Source of the DNA: FEN-727 sp036508635
GTDB taxonomy: Bacteria > Actinomycetota > Geothermincolia > Fen-727 > Anoxymicrobiaceae
Length of the DNA stretch: 7,375 nucleotides
NCBI GenBank assembly: GCA_036508635.1
Contig: DATCGY010000179.1
Coordinates: forward strand, 1 to 7,375
Direction: 5' to 3'
Of the stretch, positions 1-6,091 are shown piece by piece. A program made the position numbers and the translations under genes. A model generated the notes under the pieces. That model worked only from the letters and a program-made list of their open reading frames with translations. It ran no database searches and was not told the DNA's origin. Within the stretch, counting starts at the first letter, position 1, and the number at the start of each line of letters is the position of its first letter.

Positions 1-1453
1 CCCGGTAAGACGGTATCGCGCCGGCGACCGTCTCTATCTGGCTCGCCCGACAGTGTGGGATGTTGCGCCCGAACGCGTCGACCTCCTCGGGCGAGAGGCC
101 CATTGCCTTTGCAACATCGCGCACGGCCATGCGCGCCTTCATCGTGGCGTACGTGCATATCATCGCGACACGGTCGGCCCCGAACCTCCTGTATATGTAG
201 TCGAGCACCTCGTCTCGCCTGCATGCGCTCACGTCAAGGTCGATGTCGGGTGGGTCGTCGCGCGCCGGCGAGAGGAAGCGCTCGAAGTAAAGGTCGTGTT
301 CGAGCGGGTCTATATAAGTGATGCCCAGCACATAGGCGACCATGCTGCCCGCCGCGGACCCGCGCCCCGCCGCGGGGATGCCGTGCTCGCGGCAGAACTT
401 CGCTATGTCGTAGACGACGAGGAAGTAAGGCGTAAAACCCATCGCCTCGATCGTCTCGAGCTCGAAGTGCAGGCGCTCGAGCGCCTTGGCGGGGAGCGGC
501 CTGTAGAGCCTGGCGGCGCCCTCGAAGCAGAGCTTGGTCAAGTGAGAGAAAGGCGTCTCTCCCAGGGGAAGGTCGGCGGCCGGAAAGAGCCACTCACCCA
601 GCCTGAACCGGAACTCGCAGCTCTCGGCTATCTCACGAGTGCAGTCGAGCGCCTCCGGCGCCTCGCTGTAAGGATAGGCGGAAAAGAGCTGCTGCATCTC
701 ACCAGGCGGCCGCAGGTAGCAGCCGGCTTCGGCCGACTCGCCCTGCGGGATGCGTGTGACGGGACAGATGAGCCGCACGGCGCAGAGTGTGCGGTGGAGC
801 CCGAAGTCGTCGGGTGCCGCGAACGCGACGCGGTTGCTCGCCGCCGGCCTGACCCCAAGGCGCCGGGCCTCAGCCAGTAAGCGCTCGGCCTCGAGGTGGC
901 TCGCGCGGGTGCCGGCGTTGGCCAGCTCCGCGAAGAGCGAGTCGCCGAATACCTCGCCCAGTGGCTCAAGAAGTGACGCATCACCGCAGAGGGCGAAGAG
1001 GCCCTCTGAAAAAGCGGCCAGTCTCTCGATGGAAAGCGGCACCTCGCCAAGACGGCGCTCGGTGACCGCACGGCAGAGGTTGCGGTAACCTTCGTCGTTC
1101 CTGGCGAGGAGGATGACGTTAGTGCTACCCCTACCCTGACCCTCCCCCACATCCCTTGAGCCGGGTCTCTCAGGCCCGGATCGCAGGTCGGCTGTTGAGC
1201 TACCACTACCCTGGCCTTCCCCCCTCGAGGGGGAAGGGAAAGAGAGGGTGAGGTCGCAGCCGATGATGGGTTTTATGCCGGCATGGAGGGCTTTTTCATA
1301 GAAGAGGACGGCTCCGTATAGCCCGTCGCGGTCGGTAAGGGCGAGCGTGTCCATCCCGCCATCCGCGCAGCGCTCGATGAGATCGTCTATGGAGCTCCCT
1401 CCGTAGAGGAGGCTGAAGTTGCTGTGACAGTTCAGGTGCACAAACCCATTCAT
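1..1453 (-). CDS. dnaE: DNA polymerase III alpha subunit (DnaE-type), N-terminal 484 residues, cut by window edge
   Basis: C-family DNA polymerase that extends primers at replication or repair forks. The open frame runs without a stop from ATG 1453 to the window edge, so the C-terminal part is missing. Seen: an N-terminal PHP domain starting MNGFVHLNCHSNFSLL and continuing through ALTDRDGLYGAVLFYEKA and GIKPIIG (to about residue 65); the polymerase core with GRGSAAGS at 363-370, IDPLEHDLYFERFLSP near 381-396, and the catalytic Asp motif PDIDLD at 402-407; then RRDEVLDYIYRRFG and KARMAVRDVAKAMG. The PHP metal site is degenerate: Asn8 stands where the first His of the HxH motif is expected, and Arg42 follows TD where His is usual, so PHP proofreading is probably absent. 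About 40 extra residues (71-111) are encoded by repeat-like DNA. An in-frame TAG lies 9 nt upstream of the ATG, fixing the start near 1453. Being third after lexA and dinB suggests an SOS-induced, mutagenic DnaE (DnaE2/ImuC-like role), but the diagnostic C-terminus is not visible and this could be the housekeeping enzyme. Confidence 0.93.
   Translation of the reverse strand, partial: MNGFVHLNCHSNFSLLYGGSSIDDLIERCADGGMDTLALTDRDGLYGAVLFYEKALHAGIKPIIGCDLTLSFPSPSRGEGQGSGSSTADLRSGPERPGSRDVGEGQGRGSTNVILLARNDEGYRNLCRAVTERRLGEVPLSIERLAAFSEGLFALCGDASLLEPLGEVFGDSLFAELANAGTRASHLEAERLLAEARRLGVRPAASNRVAFAAPDDFGLHRTLCAVRLICPVTRIPQGESAEAGCYLRPPGEMQQLFSAYPYSEAPEALDCTREIAESCEFRFRLGEWLFPAADLPLGETPFSHLTKLCFEGAARLYRPLPAKALERLHFELETIEAMGFTPYFLVVYDIAKFCREHGIPAAGRGSAAGSMVAYVLGITYIDPLEHDLYFERFLSPARDDPPDIDLDVSACRRDEVLDYIYRRFGADRVAMICTYATMKARMAVRDVAKAMGLSPEEVDAFGRNIPHCRASQIETVAGAIPSYR
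1121..1243 (-). repeat. Palindromic repeat-like insertion inside the dnaE PHP domain
   Basis: Codons 71-111 of dnaE sit where other alpha subunits pass from the GIKPIIG strand almost directly to the NVILLARN strand. The DNA holds two imperfect direct copies (plus strand, from 1124 and from 1199) exactly 75 bp, or 25 codons, apart, encoding GEGQGSGSS (78-86) and GEGQGRGST (103-111). One copy is followed by a 14-bp perfect palindrome, five C, TCGA, five G (1220-1233), which extends with one bulge to CCTT/AAGG flanks. A second stem (CCGGG 1161-1165 / CCCGG 1175-1179) lies between the copies. The Ser/Gly/Glu-rich peptide resembles products of interspersed palindromic elements that insert in frame into genes elsewhere; that identity is inferred. 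The insertion keeps the frame open. Confidence 0.6.
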
Positions 1454-1492
1454 AATAAGCTAAGCCGTTACCAGCCAAGCCGCGCACGACGG

Positions 1493-1498
1493 CCTCCT
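1493..1498 (-). promoter_or_regulatory. Strong Shine-Dalgarno site misplaced for dnaE
   Basis: The gap between the dinB stop and the dnaE ATG contains AAAAGGAGG on the minus strand (AGGAGG at 1498-1493). It lies 5 nt before a GTG at 1487 that opens a 63-codon frame different from dnaE. The dnaE ATG at 1453 is 39 nt from this SD and has no good SD of its own. The ribosome may enter at the GTG and reach dnaE by coupling or by a +1 shift, or a base may have been lost or gained here. Confidence 0.6.
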
Positions 1499-1505
1499 TT
1501 TAGTC

Positions 1506-2849
1506 TCACCTGCGCCCACGCCCCGACGGCCCGCGCTCATCGAGGCCTACCACGCGCTTGCCGCCCGGGACGGGCTTGCCGCCGGCGGATGCACGGGCTT
1601 TCTCTTCTATTTCGCTCTTGGCCGCGAACCCGACGTGGGCCTTGCCTCCAAGGGCTGTGTACTGGCTTACCAGCTCGGCGGTGCTGCCCCTGACAATCGA
1701 CTCGAAGCCGTACCGTTCGCGTATGGTGTCGAGGCTTTCGTTGAGGCTGTCGCGTCGGAGGCTGTCGGTCGCCTTGCCAGCGGCGCCGAAGAGCTCGCCC
1801 TGGCATCCGGCTCCGACCAGGCCGGAACAGGCGACCCCCACGAGCCTTATGCGGACGCCTCGCTCGAGAAGCTTTTCGAAGAGCTCGCACGCGACCCCGT
1901 AGACGACCTGCTCCTGGTCGGTAGGCACCTCGAGGGTGCGGAACTTCATGTAAGTGCGGAAGTCGGAATGGCGCAGCTTGACCGCGATGCGGGCGGTGGC
2001 AAGCCCGTCTTTTCGAAGGGCGCGGCAGCACTTTTCGGAGAGCAGCAGCAGCGTCGAGCGCACCATGTCGTAGTCGATGGTGTCGGTGTCGTAAGTCGTC
2101 TCGCGGCTGACGGACTTGGGCGTCCTGCCTTCCTCCAGCCTGCGGCGGTCGACGCCGCGGGCGTGCTCGTGGAGCACGCGCCCCCATGACCCGAGCACGC
2201 TCTCGAGCGCCTCGACCGGAAGCAACGCGAGATCGCCAACCGTGCGTATTCCGAGGTCGCTCAACGTCGCGTGGCAGACCGGCCCCACGCCGGGAAGCTT
2301 TTCGACCGGGAGCGGAGCCAGGAAGTCGAGCTCTCCGCCAGGCGGTATCTCGAGAAAGCCGTCCGGCTTGGCTGCGGCCGAGGCGACCTTGCTGACCACC
2401 TTGGCGGCCGACAGGCCCGCCGATGCCGGGAGGCCGAGCTCGTTCTTTATGCGCGAGCGGATCTCGCCGGCTATTTCCGCGGGCTCGCCGAAAGCGAGGC
2501 GGCAGCCCGTGAGGTCGAGGTAAGACTCATCGATGCCTGCGTGCTCGACCAGAGGGGTGTACTCCTCGAGGATGTCGCGCACCAGTCTCGAGTAATGGAC
2601 GTAAGCCTGGAAGTTGCCATGAAGAAATTCGGCCTGTGGGCAGAGCTTGCCAGCCTTGGCAAGCGGCATCCCGGAGCGGATGCCGAACTTTCGAGCCTCG
2701 TAAGAACAGGCGGCCGCAACCCCTCTCTGGGACGGGTCGCCGCCGACTATGACGGGCACGCCCTCGAGGCTTGGGTCGAGGAGCCGCTCGACCGAGCAGA
2801 AGAAGGTATCCATGTCTATGTGCAGTATCGCTCGCGTTCGACTGGCCAT
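1506..2849 (-). CDS. dinB: DNA polymerase IV (Y-family translesion polymerase)
   Basis: A 447-residue Y-family polymerase that inserts nucleotides opposite damaged bases during the SOS response. Palm motifs are intact: IDMDTFFCSVE at 11-21 gives the first metal-binding Asp (Asp12), and Phe17 is the likely steric gate; AGIDESYLDLTG at 104-115 supplies the catalytic Asp107-Glu108. The finger region (YEARKFGIRSGMPLAKAGKLCP, about 50-71) and the thumb helix-hairpin-helix (KLPGVGP, 184-190; GIRTVGDLALLP, 200-211) follow. The little-finger domain covers about 245-345. QGELF at 350-354 fits a beta-clamp-binding peptide, and a roughly 90-residue tail rich in Lys, Gly and Arg comes after it. The intact acidic residues argue for an active Pol IV rather than the catalytically dead ImuB that usually accompanies dnaE2. 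It starts 7 bp after the lexA stop with GAGGAAAAG as SD, so translation is probably coupled. Neighbours point to LexA control. Confidence 0.96.
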   Translation of the reverse strand: MASRTRAILHIDMDTFFCSVERLLDPSLEGVPVIVGGDPSQRGVAAACSYEARKFGIRSGMPLAKAGKLCPQAEFLHGNFQAYVHYSRLVRDILEEYTPLVEHAGIDESYLDLTGCRLAFGEPAEIAGEIRSRIKNELGLPASAGLSAAKVVSKVASAAAKPDGFLEIPPGGELDFLAPLPVEKLPGVGPVCHATLSDLGIRTVGDLALLPVEALESVLGSWGRVLHEHARGVDRRRLEEGRTPKSVSRETTYDTDTIDYDMVRSTLLLLSEKCCRALRKDGLATARIAVKLRHSDFRTYMKFRTLEVPTDQEQVVYGVACELFEKLLERGVRIRLVGVACSGLVGAGCQGELFGAAGKATDSLRRDSLNESLDTIRERYGFESIVRGSTAELVSQYTALGGKAHVGFAAKSEIEEKARASAGGKPVPGGKRVVGLDERGPSGRGRR

Positions 2850-2856
2850 CTTTTCC

Positions 2857-3525
2857 TCACAGGATGCGGAGCACGCCCCGCACTCTTCCCTGGATCTCGA
2901 CCGTGTCGTCGGGGCCGAGGATTATCGGTTGCATATCGGGGTTGGCTGGCTGGAGCCTGATGCGGGCGTCCCCTTTGGTGCGCTCCCTGTAGAACTTTTT
3001 GAGAGTGGCCTCGTGGCCGCCGATGAGGGCCACCACGGTGTCGCCGTTGTCGGGGACCGGCTTTTCCTCGACGACCACGTAGTCGCCGTCGAAGATGCCC
3101 TCGTCGATCATCGACTGCCCGCGTACCTTGAGCGCGTAGCACCCGCGCCCGCCCGCCAGCGCCGGTGGCACCTCGAGCTCGTCGCTGGAGTCGAGCGCCT
3201 CTATCGGCTCGCCCGCCGCGATGGTGCCCAGAAGCGGTATGACCACCCCACCGCCACCACCCGGGACGGCGCGCTCGAGGTCTCGCCTGTCGAGCACCGA
3301 CCGGCCCATGGCGGTCAGCAGAACCGACCGGGCCCGGTCGCGCTGGCGGCGTATCAGGCCCAGCGCCTCGAGAGAGTCGAGGTGCTCGGCCACGGTGGCA
3401 ACGGATGAGAGCCCGAGCCCCGCTGCGACCTCGCGTATGGTCGGAGAGTACCCCGACCCGCGCCTGTAGTCGCGCATGAACTCGAGTATCTGAACCTGCC
3501 TCCTGGTTAATGCCAGCTCTTTCAT
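2857..3525 (-). CDS. lexA: LexA SOS repressor / autoprotease
   Basis: Transcriptional repressor of DNA-damage genes; contact with RecA filaments triggers self-cleavage. It has an N-terminal winged helix-turn-helix (LTRRQVQILEFM, then YSPTIREVAAGLGLSS and VAEHLDSLEALGLIRR) and a C-terminal S24-type peptidase domain. Counting from the chosen ATG: the cleavage site is Ala104-Gly105 in GTIAAGEP, the nucleophile is Ser138 in GQSMIDEGIFDGD, and the general base is Lys176 in ATLKKF. Total length is 222 residues, normal for LexA. The ATG at 3525 is preferred because AGGTGG lies about 6 nt before it; an in-frame GTG at 3534 would add three residues but sits inside that SD. First gene of a three-gene minus-strand unit with dinB and dnaE. 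Its promoter contains a TTCGG direct repeat that could serve for autorepression. Confidence 0.96.
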   Translation of the reverse strand: MKELALTRRQVQILEFMRDYRRGSGYSPTIREVAAGLGLSSVATVAEHLDSLEALGLIRRQRDRARSVLLTAMGRSVLDRRDLERAVPGGGGGVVIPLLGTIAAGEPIEALDSSDELEVPPALAGGRGCYALKVRGQSMIDEGIFDGDYVVVEEKPVPDNGDTVVALIGGHEATLKKFYRERTKGDARIRLQPANPDMQPIILGPDDTVEIQGRVRGVLRIL

Positions 3526-3557
3526 CGTGACCACCTTTAAAGCCGCCTCCGGTCTTA

Positions 3558-3586
3558 ATGTTACCCGAACAAAAACCGAAAATCAA
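3558..3586 (-). promoter_or_regulatory. Promoter of the lexA-dinB-dnaE operon with candidate LexA operator
   Basis: On the minus strand TTGATT (3586-3581) is followed after exactly 17 nt by TAACAT (3563-3558), a good sigma-70-type promoter placed about 30 nt before the lexA start. The spacer holds two direct copies of TTCGG separated by 6 nt (TTCGGTTTTTGTTCGG). The second contains the GTTCG half-site of Gram-positive LexA boxes, but the full CGAAC-N4-GTTCG inverted repeat is absent. A LexA operator is inferred from position, not from a consensus match. Confidence 0.6.
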
Positions 3587-3657
3587 TACCCGGCTTCCGC
3601 GGCAGCCGTCCGGGTCGGACCATGCACAAAACGGGTGCTTCAAGGCCTCCCTTACAA

Positions 3658-3663
3658 TATAAT
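3658..3663 (+). promoter_or_regulatory. -10 box of the divergent lipoprotein gene
   Basis: A perfect TATAAT lies 53 nt before the TTG start at 3717. The -35 region is weak (GTGCTT at 3635-3640 with a 17-nt spacer). An inverted repeat GTCCG-GGT-CGGAC (3608-3620) lies further upstream, and CACAAAAC occurs on both sides of the box (3625-3632 and 3674-3681), so an activator or repressor site is possible. Confidence 0.5.
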
Positions 3664-3716
3664 CTGGGTGAGACACAAAACCCGGCGATGCGTGAGCAAC
3701 GCTCGAAAGGCAGAGT

Positions 3717-4301
3717 TTGAGAAAGACCACGGCGATAGTAGCGATCCTGGCGGCAGCGGCTCTGGCCCTCACGCTGCTCGCGGGTTGTGGCGGCGACGAG
3801 AAGCAGGCTCGCACTTACATAATGAACGCGCGCAAGAACGGAAAGACCGTTTCGCAGAACCAGGCGAAACTCATGGAGCAGGCCAACAGCCTCAACAAGT
3901 ACGCCGGCATCCAGAACCCGACGCCCCAGGACTATGCGGCCATGCAGCAGTTCACGGCCGGCCTTGTGACCCTGGTCGATGCGATAAACGAGTCGGCCCA
4001 GCAGGCGCGCGGCGAGTTCGAGAAAGTGCTCGACCTCAAGGGCGTAGACAAATACAAGAAATACGCCGAGATCCAGATCGAAGAGCTCCAGCTCGTCAGC
4101 CGGCGCTCGAACCTCGTCAATGAGCTCGCGGCGATAATGAGCAAGGTCCTCCAGGCCGAGGTGACCGGGGTGCCACTCGATGCCACCTCGGTTAAGGACT
4201 CATTCGACAAGATAATCCAGCAGCGGAACGACCTGACCAAGCAGATCGAAAAGCTGAACGAGCAGGCTATAACGCTTGCCCAGGAGCTCGGACTCGAGTG
4301 A
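3717..4301 (+). CDS. Predicted lipoprotein, helical, function unknown
   Basis: A 194-residue protein I cannot assign to a family. Residues 1-23 form a lipoprotein signal peptide: Arg-Lys, a hydrophobic stretch of alanines and leucines, and the lipobox LAGC with Cys24 as the lipidation site, so the mature protein is anchored outside the membrane. The rest is hydrophilic and predicted helical, with heptad-like stretches (about 35-60, 78-100, 108-140 and 155-190, the last with QRNDLTKQIEKLNEQ) suggesting a helical bundle or coiled coil. Start is TTG: the frame has a stop at 3693-3695, no ATG or GTG intervenes, and GAAAGG lies 6 nt upstream. It is divergent from lexA but about 95 bp separate the two -10 boxes, so shared control is not evident. 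The next gene starts 52 bp downstream on the same strand and may be co-transcribed. Confidence 0.85.
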   Translation: MRKTTAIVAILAAAALALTLLAGCGGDEKQARTYIMNARKNGKTVSQNQAKLMEQANSLNKYAGIQNPTPQDYAAMQQFTAGLVTLVDAINESAQQARGEFEKVLDLKGVDKYKKYAEIQIEELQLVSRRSNLVNELAAIMSKVLQAEVTGVPLDATSVKDSFDKIIQQRNDLTKQIEKLNEQAITLAQELGLE

Positions 4302-4315
4302 CGGACCGAATAGGA

Positions 4316-4329
4316 GCCGGATATCCGGC
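4316..4329. repeat. 14-bp perfect palindrome between the lipoprotein and zinc-ribbon genes
   Basis: GCCGGATATCCGGC is fully self-complementary. It lies 14 bp after the lipoprotein stop and ahead of the SD of the next gene. No T-run follows, so it is not a classical terminator. It could be an mRNA hairpin that stabilises or attenuates between the two genes, or a protein-binding site. Confidence 0.5.
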
Positions 4330-4353
4330 CAGGATGGAATTCGAGGAGAGCCG

Positions 4354-5205
4354 TTGATAACCTGTCCAAAATGCGGAAGGCAACTCGAAGAACAGTGGAA
4401 GGTCTGTCCCGGTTGCGGGCAGAGCCTGAGACAGGGGTACCCCCGTGCGGGGATGACTTCAGGCCAGCCCGTGCCACCGCCCGTGCCACCGACATCTCCC
4501 GGCCAGGCGCCCACATACCCGCCACCTGATCAGCAGACGGTCGTGATCCCGCCGGGGCAGTACCCGCAGCAACCACCACAACAGTACGAGCAGCCGGGCC
4601 AGTATCAGTATCAGTATCCTCAGCAAGGCCGGTACCAGCAGTACGGGCAGTACCCTCAGCCCGGGTATCCACAGGGTCAGCAGTACACTACGGCTTACCC
4701 CGTCCAGGGTTACGGTCAGCCATTGGCGACCGGTTACGAGACCGCCCGGCCCGGGGGCTCAATCCTGCTCGGCATACTAACGCTGGTTGCGGGCGGCATT
4801 GCCATCGGCGCTACGTTCCTGGCGTGGATCAGCGCAGCCAGCGTAGCGGGCATAAGCGCGAGCGCCTCAGGACTCATGCTGATGACGAGTGGGTCCACTC
4901 TCGGGGGGAGCGGCTTCAACCTGATTTTGACCTCCGAGGGCGCGATCTTTTTCACGGGGTTCTTCTCGCTGCTTTTCGGAGCATTGATAGTCATTGCAGC
5001 AATCATAACGATGCTCAGGCGAAGGCCAGGCGGGATCATCGCCTTCTTACTCGCACTTTGTGCAACTGCCGTCGCGGCGATTGACGTTACGATGGTGTTC
5101 GCCAAGGTACCGGGGGCCTCACCCGGTATCGGGCTGTGGATGTTCGCCGGCGCCTCCCTCGTTGCTCTCGTGCTCGGGATAATCTCGCTCTCATCATCGA
5201 GCTGA
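4354..5205 (+). CDS. Zinc-ribbon membrane protein with P/Q/Y-rich linker and four transmembrane helices
   Basis: A 283-residue integral membrane protein of unknown role. Residues 4-21 form a small zinc ribbon (CPKC ... CPGC: Cys4, Cys7, Cys18, Cys21), probably cytosolic. Residues about 30-132 are a disordered low-complexity linker dominated by Pro, Gln and Tyr with QY/YPQ repeats. Hydrophobic helices follow at about 135-159, 196-221, 226-250 and 258-279, with a Ser/Gly-rich loop (160-190) after the first. The protein ends in a serine run. TTG 4354 is chosen because GAGGAG (4343-4348) lies 5 nt upstream and the zinc ribbon starts at once; the frame is open further upstream, but those codons overlap the preceding gene. 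Zinc-ribbon proteins of this design are common in Actinobacteria and related bacteria, where the linker may bind partners at the membrane; this is general knowledge of the architecture, not a match to a named protein. Confidence 0.87.
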   Translation: MITCPKCGRQLEEQWKVCPGCGQSLRQGYPRAGMTSGQPVPPPVPPTSPGQAPTYPPPDQQTVVIPPGQYPQQPPQQYEQPGQYQYQYPQQGRYQQYGQYPQPGYPQGQQYTTAYPVQGYGQPLATGYETARPGGSILLGILTLVAGGIAIGATFLAWISAASVAGISASASGLMLMTSGSTLGGSGFNLILTSEGAIFFTGFFSLLFGALIVIAAIITMLRRRPGGIIAFLLALCATAVAAIDVTMVFAKVPGASPGIGLWMFAGASLVALVLGIISLSSSS

Positions 5206-5233
5206 CACAAAGTGCCTGCCCGCATAAGGACAA

Positions 5234-5277
5234 CCGGGAGCTAACCAACCAGGAAGCGATGGCTTGCGGCTCCCCGG
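5234..5277. repeat. Imperfect inverted repeat between convergent genes
   Basis: CCGGGAGC (5234-5241) pairs with GCTCCCCGG (5269-5277) with one bulged C, and outer GGA/TCC could extend the stem. The loop is 27 nt and no T-run follows. It lies between the convergent zinc-ribbon and FMN-reductase genes, so it may slow or end transcription, but it does not fit a standard intrinsic terminator. Nothing else clear is seen in the gap 5206-5363. Confidence 0.35.
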
Positions 5278-5363
5278 TCCTGGCATCCGACGTCTCGTCG
5301 ATATTGTGATTAGCTCGCCAATTACTGCAATCGTAACCTGGCTTGTTCTTTTACTCTAATGGA

Positions 5364-5915
5364 TCAGCCAGCGTGCTTTTTCACCCAAGCGACAAACTGG
5401 TCCATCCAGTTCTGCAGGAATTGTTTGCTGTCCGCACCGATGTTGCCGGCCTCGTCAAACAGCCCGTCCGTTACATGGATGAAGGCTTCGGGTTGGCCAA
5501 GCGTCGGTACGCCCAGAAAGGTGAGAATATTGCGTAAATGCTGTTGTGCCATGGCCGTTCCCATGACGCCGATGGAAGCGCCCAGAACACCAGCTGGCTT
5601 ACCAGCCCAGGCGTTTTGACCATGAGGACGCGAAGCGTGGTCGATCGCGTTCTTGAGCACGCCGGGGATCGAGCGGTTGTATTCGGGCGTAACGAACAGA
5701 AGGCCCTGGGCGCCCTTAATCTCGTTCTTCAGCCGTATAACGGGCTCGGCCTGGTTCTCGTCGTCGTCCTGGTTGTAAAGAGGCAGGTCGCCGATTTGAA
5801 CCTGCTCGAACGTAAACTCCGGCGGCGCCAACTTTACAATGGCGTTAGCCAGCTCGCGGTTGAATGAATCCTTGCGAAGGCTACCGACGATAACGGCGAT
5901 CTGATATTGGCTCAT
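5364..5915 (-). CDS. NAD(P)H-dependent FMN reductase, flavodoxin-like fold
   Basis: A 183-residue member of the NADPH-dependent FMN reductase / ChrR-type quinone or chromate reductase family, a cytosolic flavoprotein that reduces flavin, quinones or other electrophiles with NAD(P)H. The N-terminal strand and FMN-phosphate loop read VIVGSLRKDSFNRELA (8-23). The family signature TPEYNRSIPGVLKNAIDH lies at 76-93, and AGKPAGVLGASIGVMG (104-119) precedes the last beta-alpha units. Length is normal and no key region is missing. ATG 5915 is supported by AGGAGA 6 nt upstream. It is a single gene, convergent with the zinc-ribbon gene. The coding sequence and its upstream region are visibly less GC-rich than the SOS operon, and the protein reads like proteobacterial homologues, so horizontal acquisition is possible. 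Exact substrate cannot be told from sequence. Confidence 0.92.
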   Translation of the reverse strand: MSQYQIAVIVGSLRKDSFNRELANAIVKLAPPEFTFEQVQIGDLPLYNQDDDENQAEPVIRLKNEIKGAQGLLFVTPEYNRSIPGVLKNAIDHASRPHGQNAWAGKPAGVLGASIGVMGTAMAQQHLRNILTFLGVPTLGQPEAFIHVTDGLFDEAGNIGADSKQFLQNWMDQFVAWVKKHAG

Positions 5916-5947
5916 GACAATCTCCTGTGAAGGTTATTAATCTCAGT

Positions 5948-5967
5948 ATTCTACTAATCAACGATTA
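5948..5967 (-). promoter_or_regulatory. Candidate promoter/operator of the FMN reductase gene
   Basis: In an AT-rich stretch upstream of the gene the minus strand carries TAGAAT (5953-5948), one base from the -10 consensus, without a good -35. Just upstream lies an inverted repeat TAATC-AAC-GATTA (plus strand 5955-5967), placed where a repressor or redox regulator would cover the promoter. The regulator is unknown. Confidence 0.35.
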
Positions 5968-6091
5968 ATCTTACATTTTTCAACGCACGTTTATCCACTC
6001 TTCGAGCTATGTCTGCTCTCCTTATCAGTGAAGGACGGATTGTCGATATAGTTGTTAAAAACGGCTGTGGCAGTATAGGGAGTGAAACCAT

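Noticed and set aside
53..880. Long plus-strand open frame of 275 codons
   Set aside because: It is the antisense shadow of dnaE in the same codon phase, lacks an SD, and encodes Arg/Val-rich sequence without any motif; the minus strand encodes clear polymerase motifs over the same bases.
1296..1487. 63-codon GTG frame with a strong SD overlapping the dnaE start, as a gene
   Set aside because: Apart from the start region its product is the shifted reading of dnaE, Arg-rich and without recognisable features. It is kept only as a finding about dnaE translation.
1635..2960. Plus-strand open frames of 184 and 229 codons opposite dinB and lexA
   Set aside because: Antisense shadows caused by high GC; the minus-strand frames carry intact Pol IV and LexA motifs.
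4276..4353. Upstream start (TTG 4276) for the zinc-ribbon protein
   Set aside because: It lies inside the lipoprotein gene without an SD, whereas TTG 4354 has GAGGAG at ideal spacing and leads straight into the zinc ribbon.
5288..5300. CGACG-TCT-CGTCG hairpin as an intrinsic terminator
   Set aside because: The stem is only 5 bp and no T-run follows on either side, so termination is not supported.
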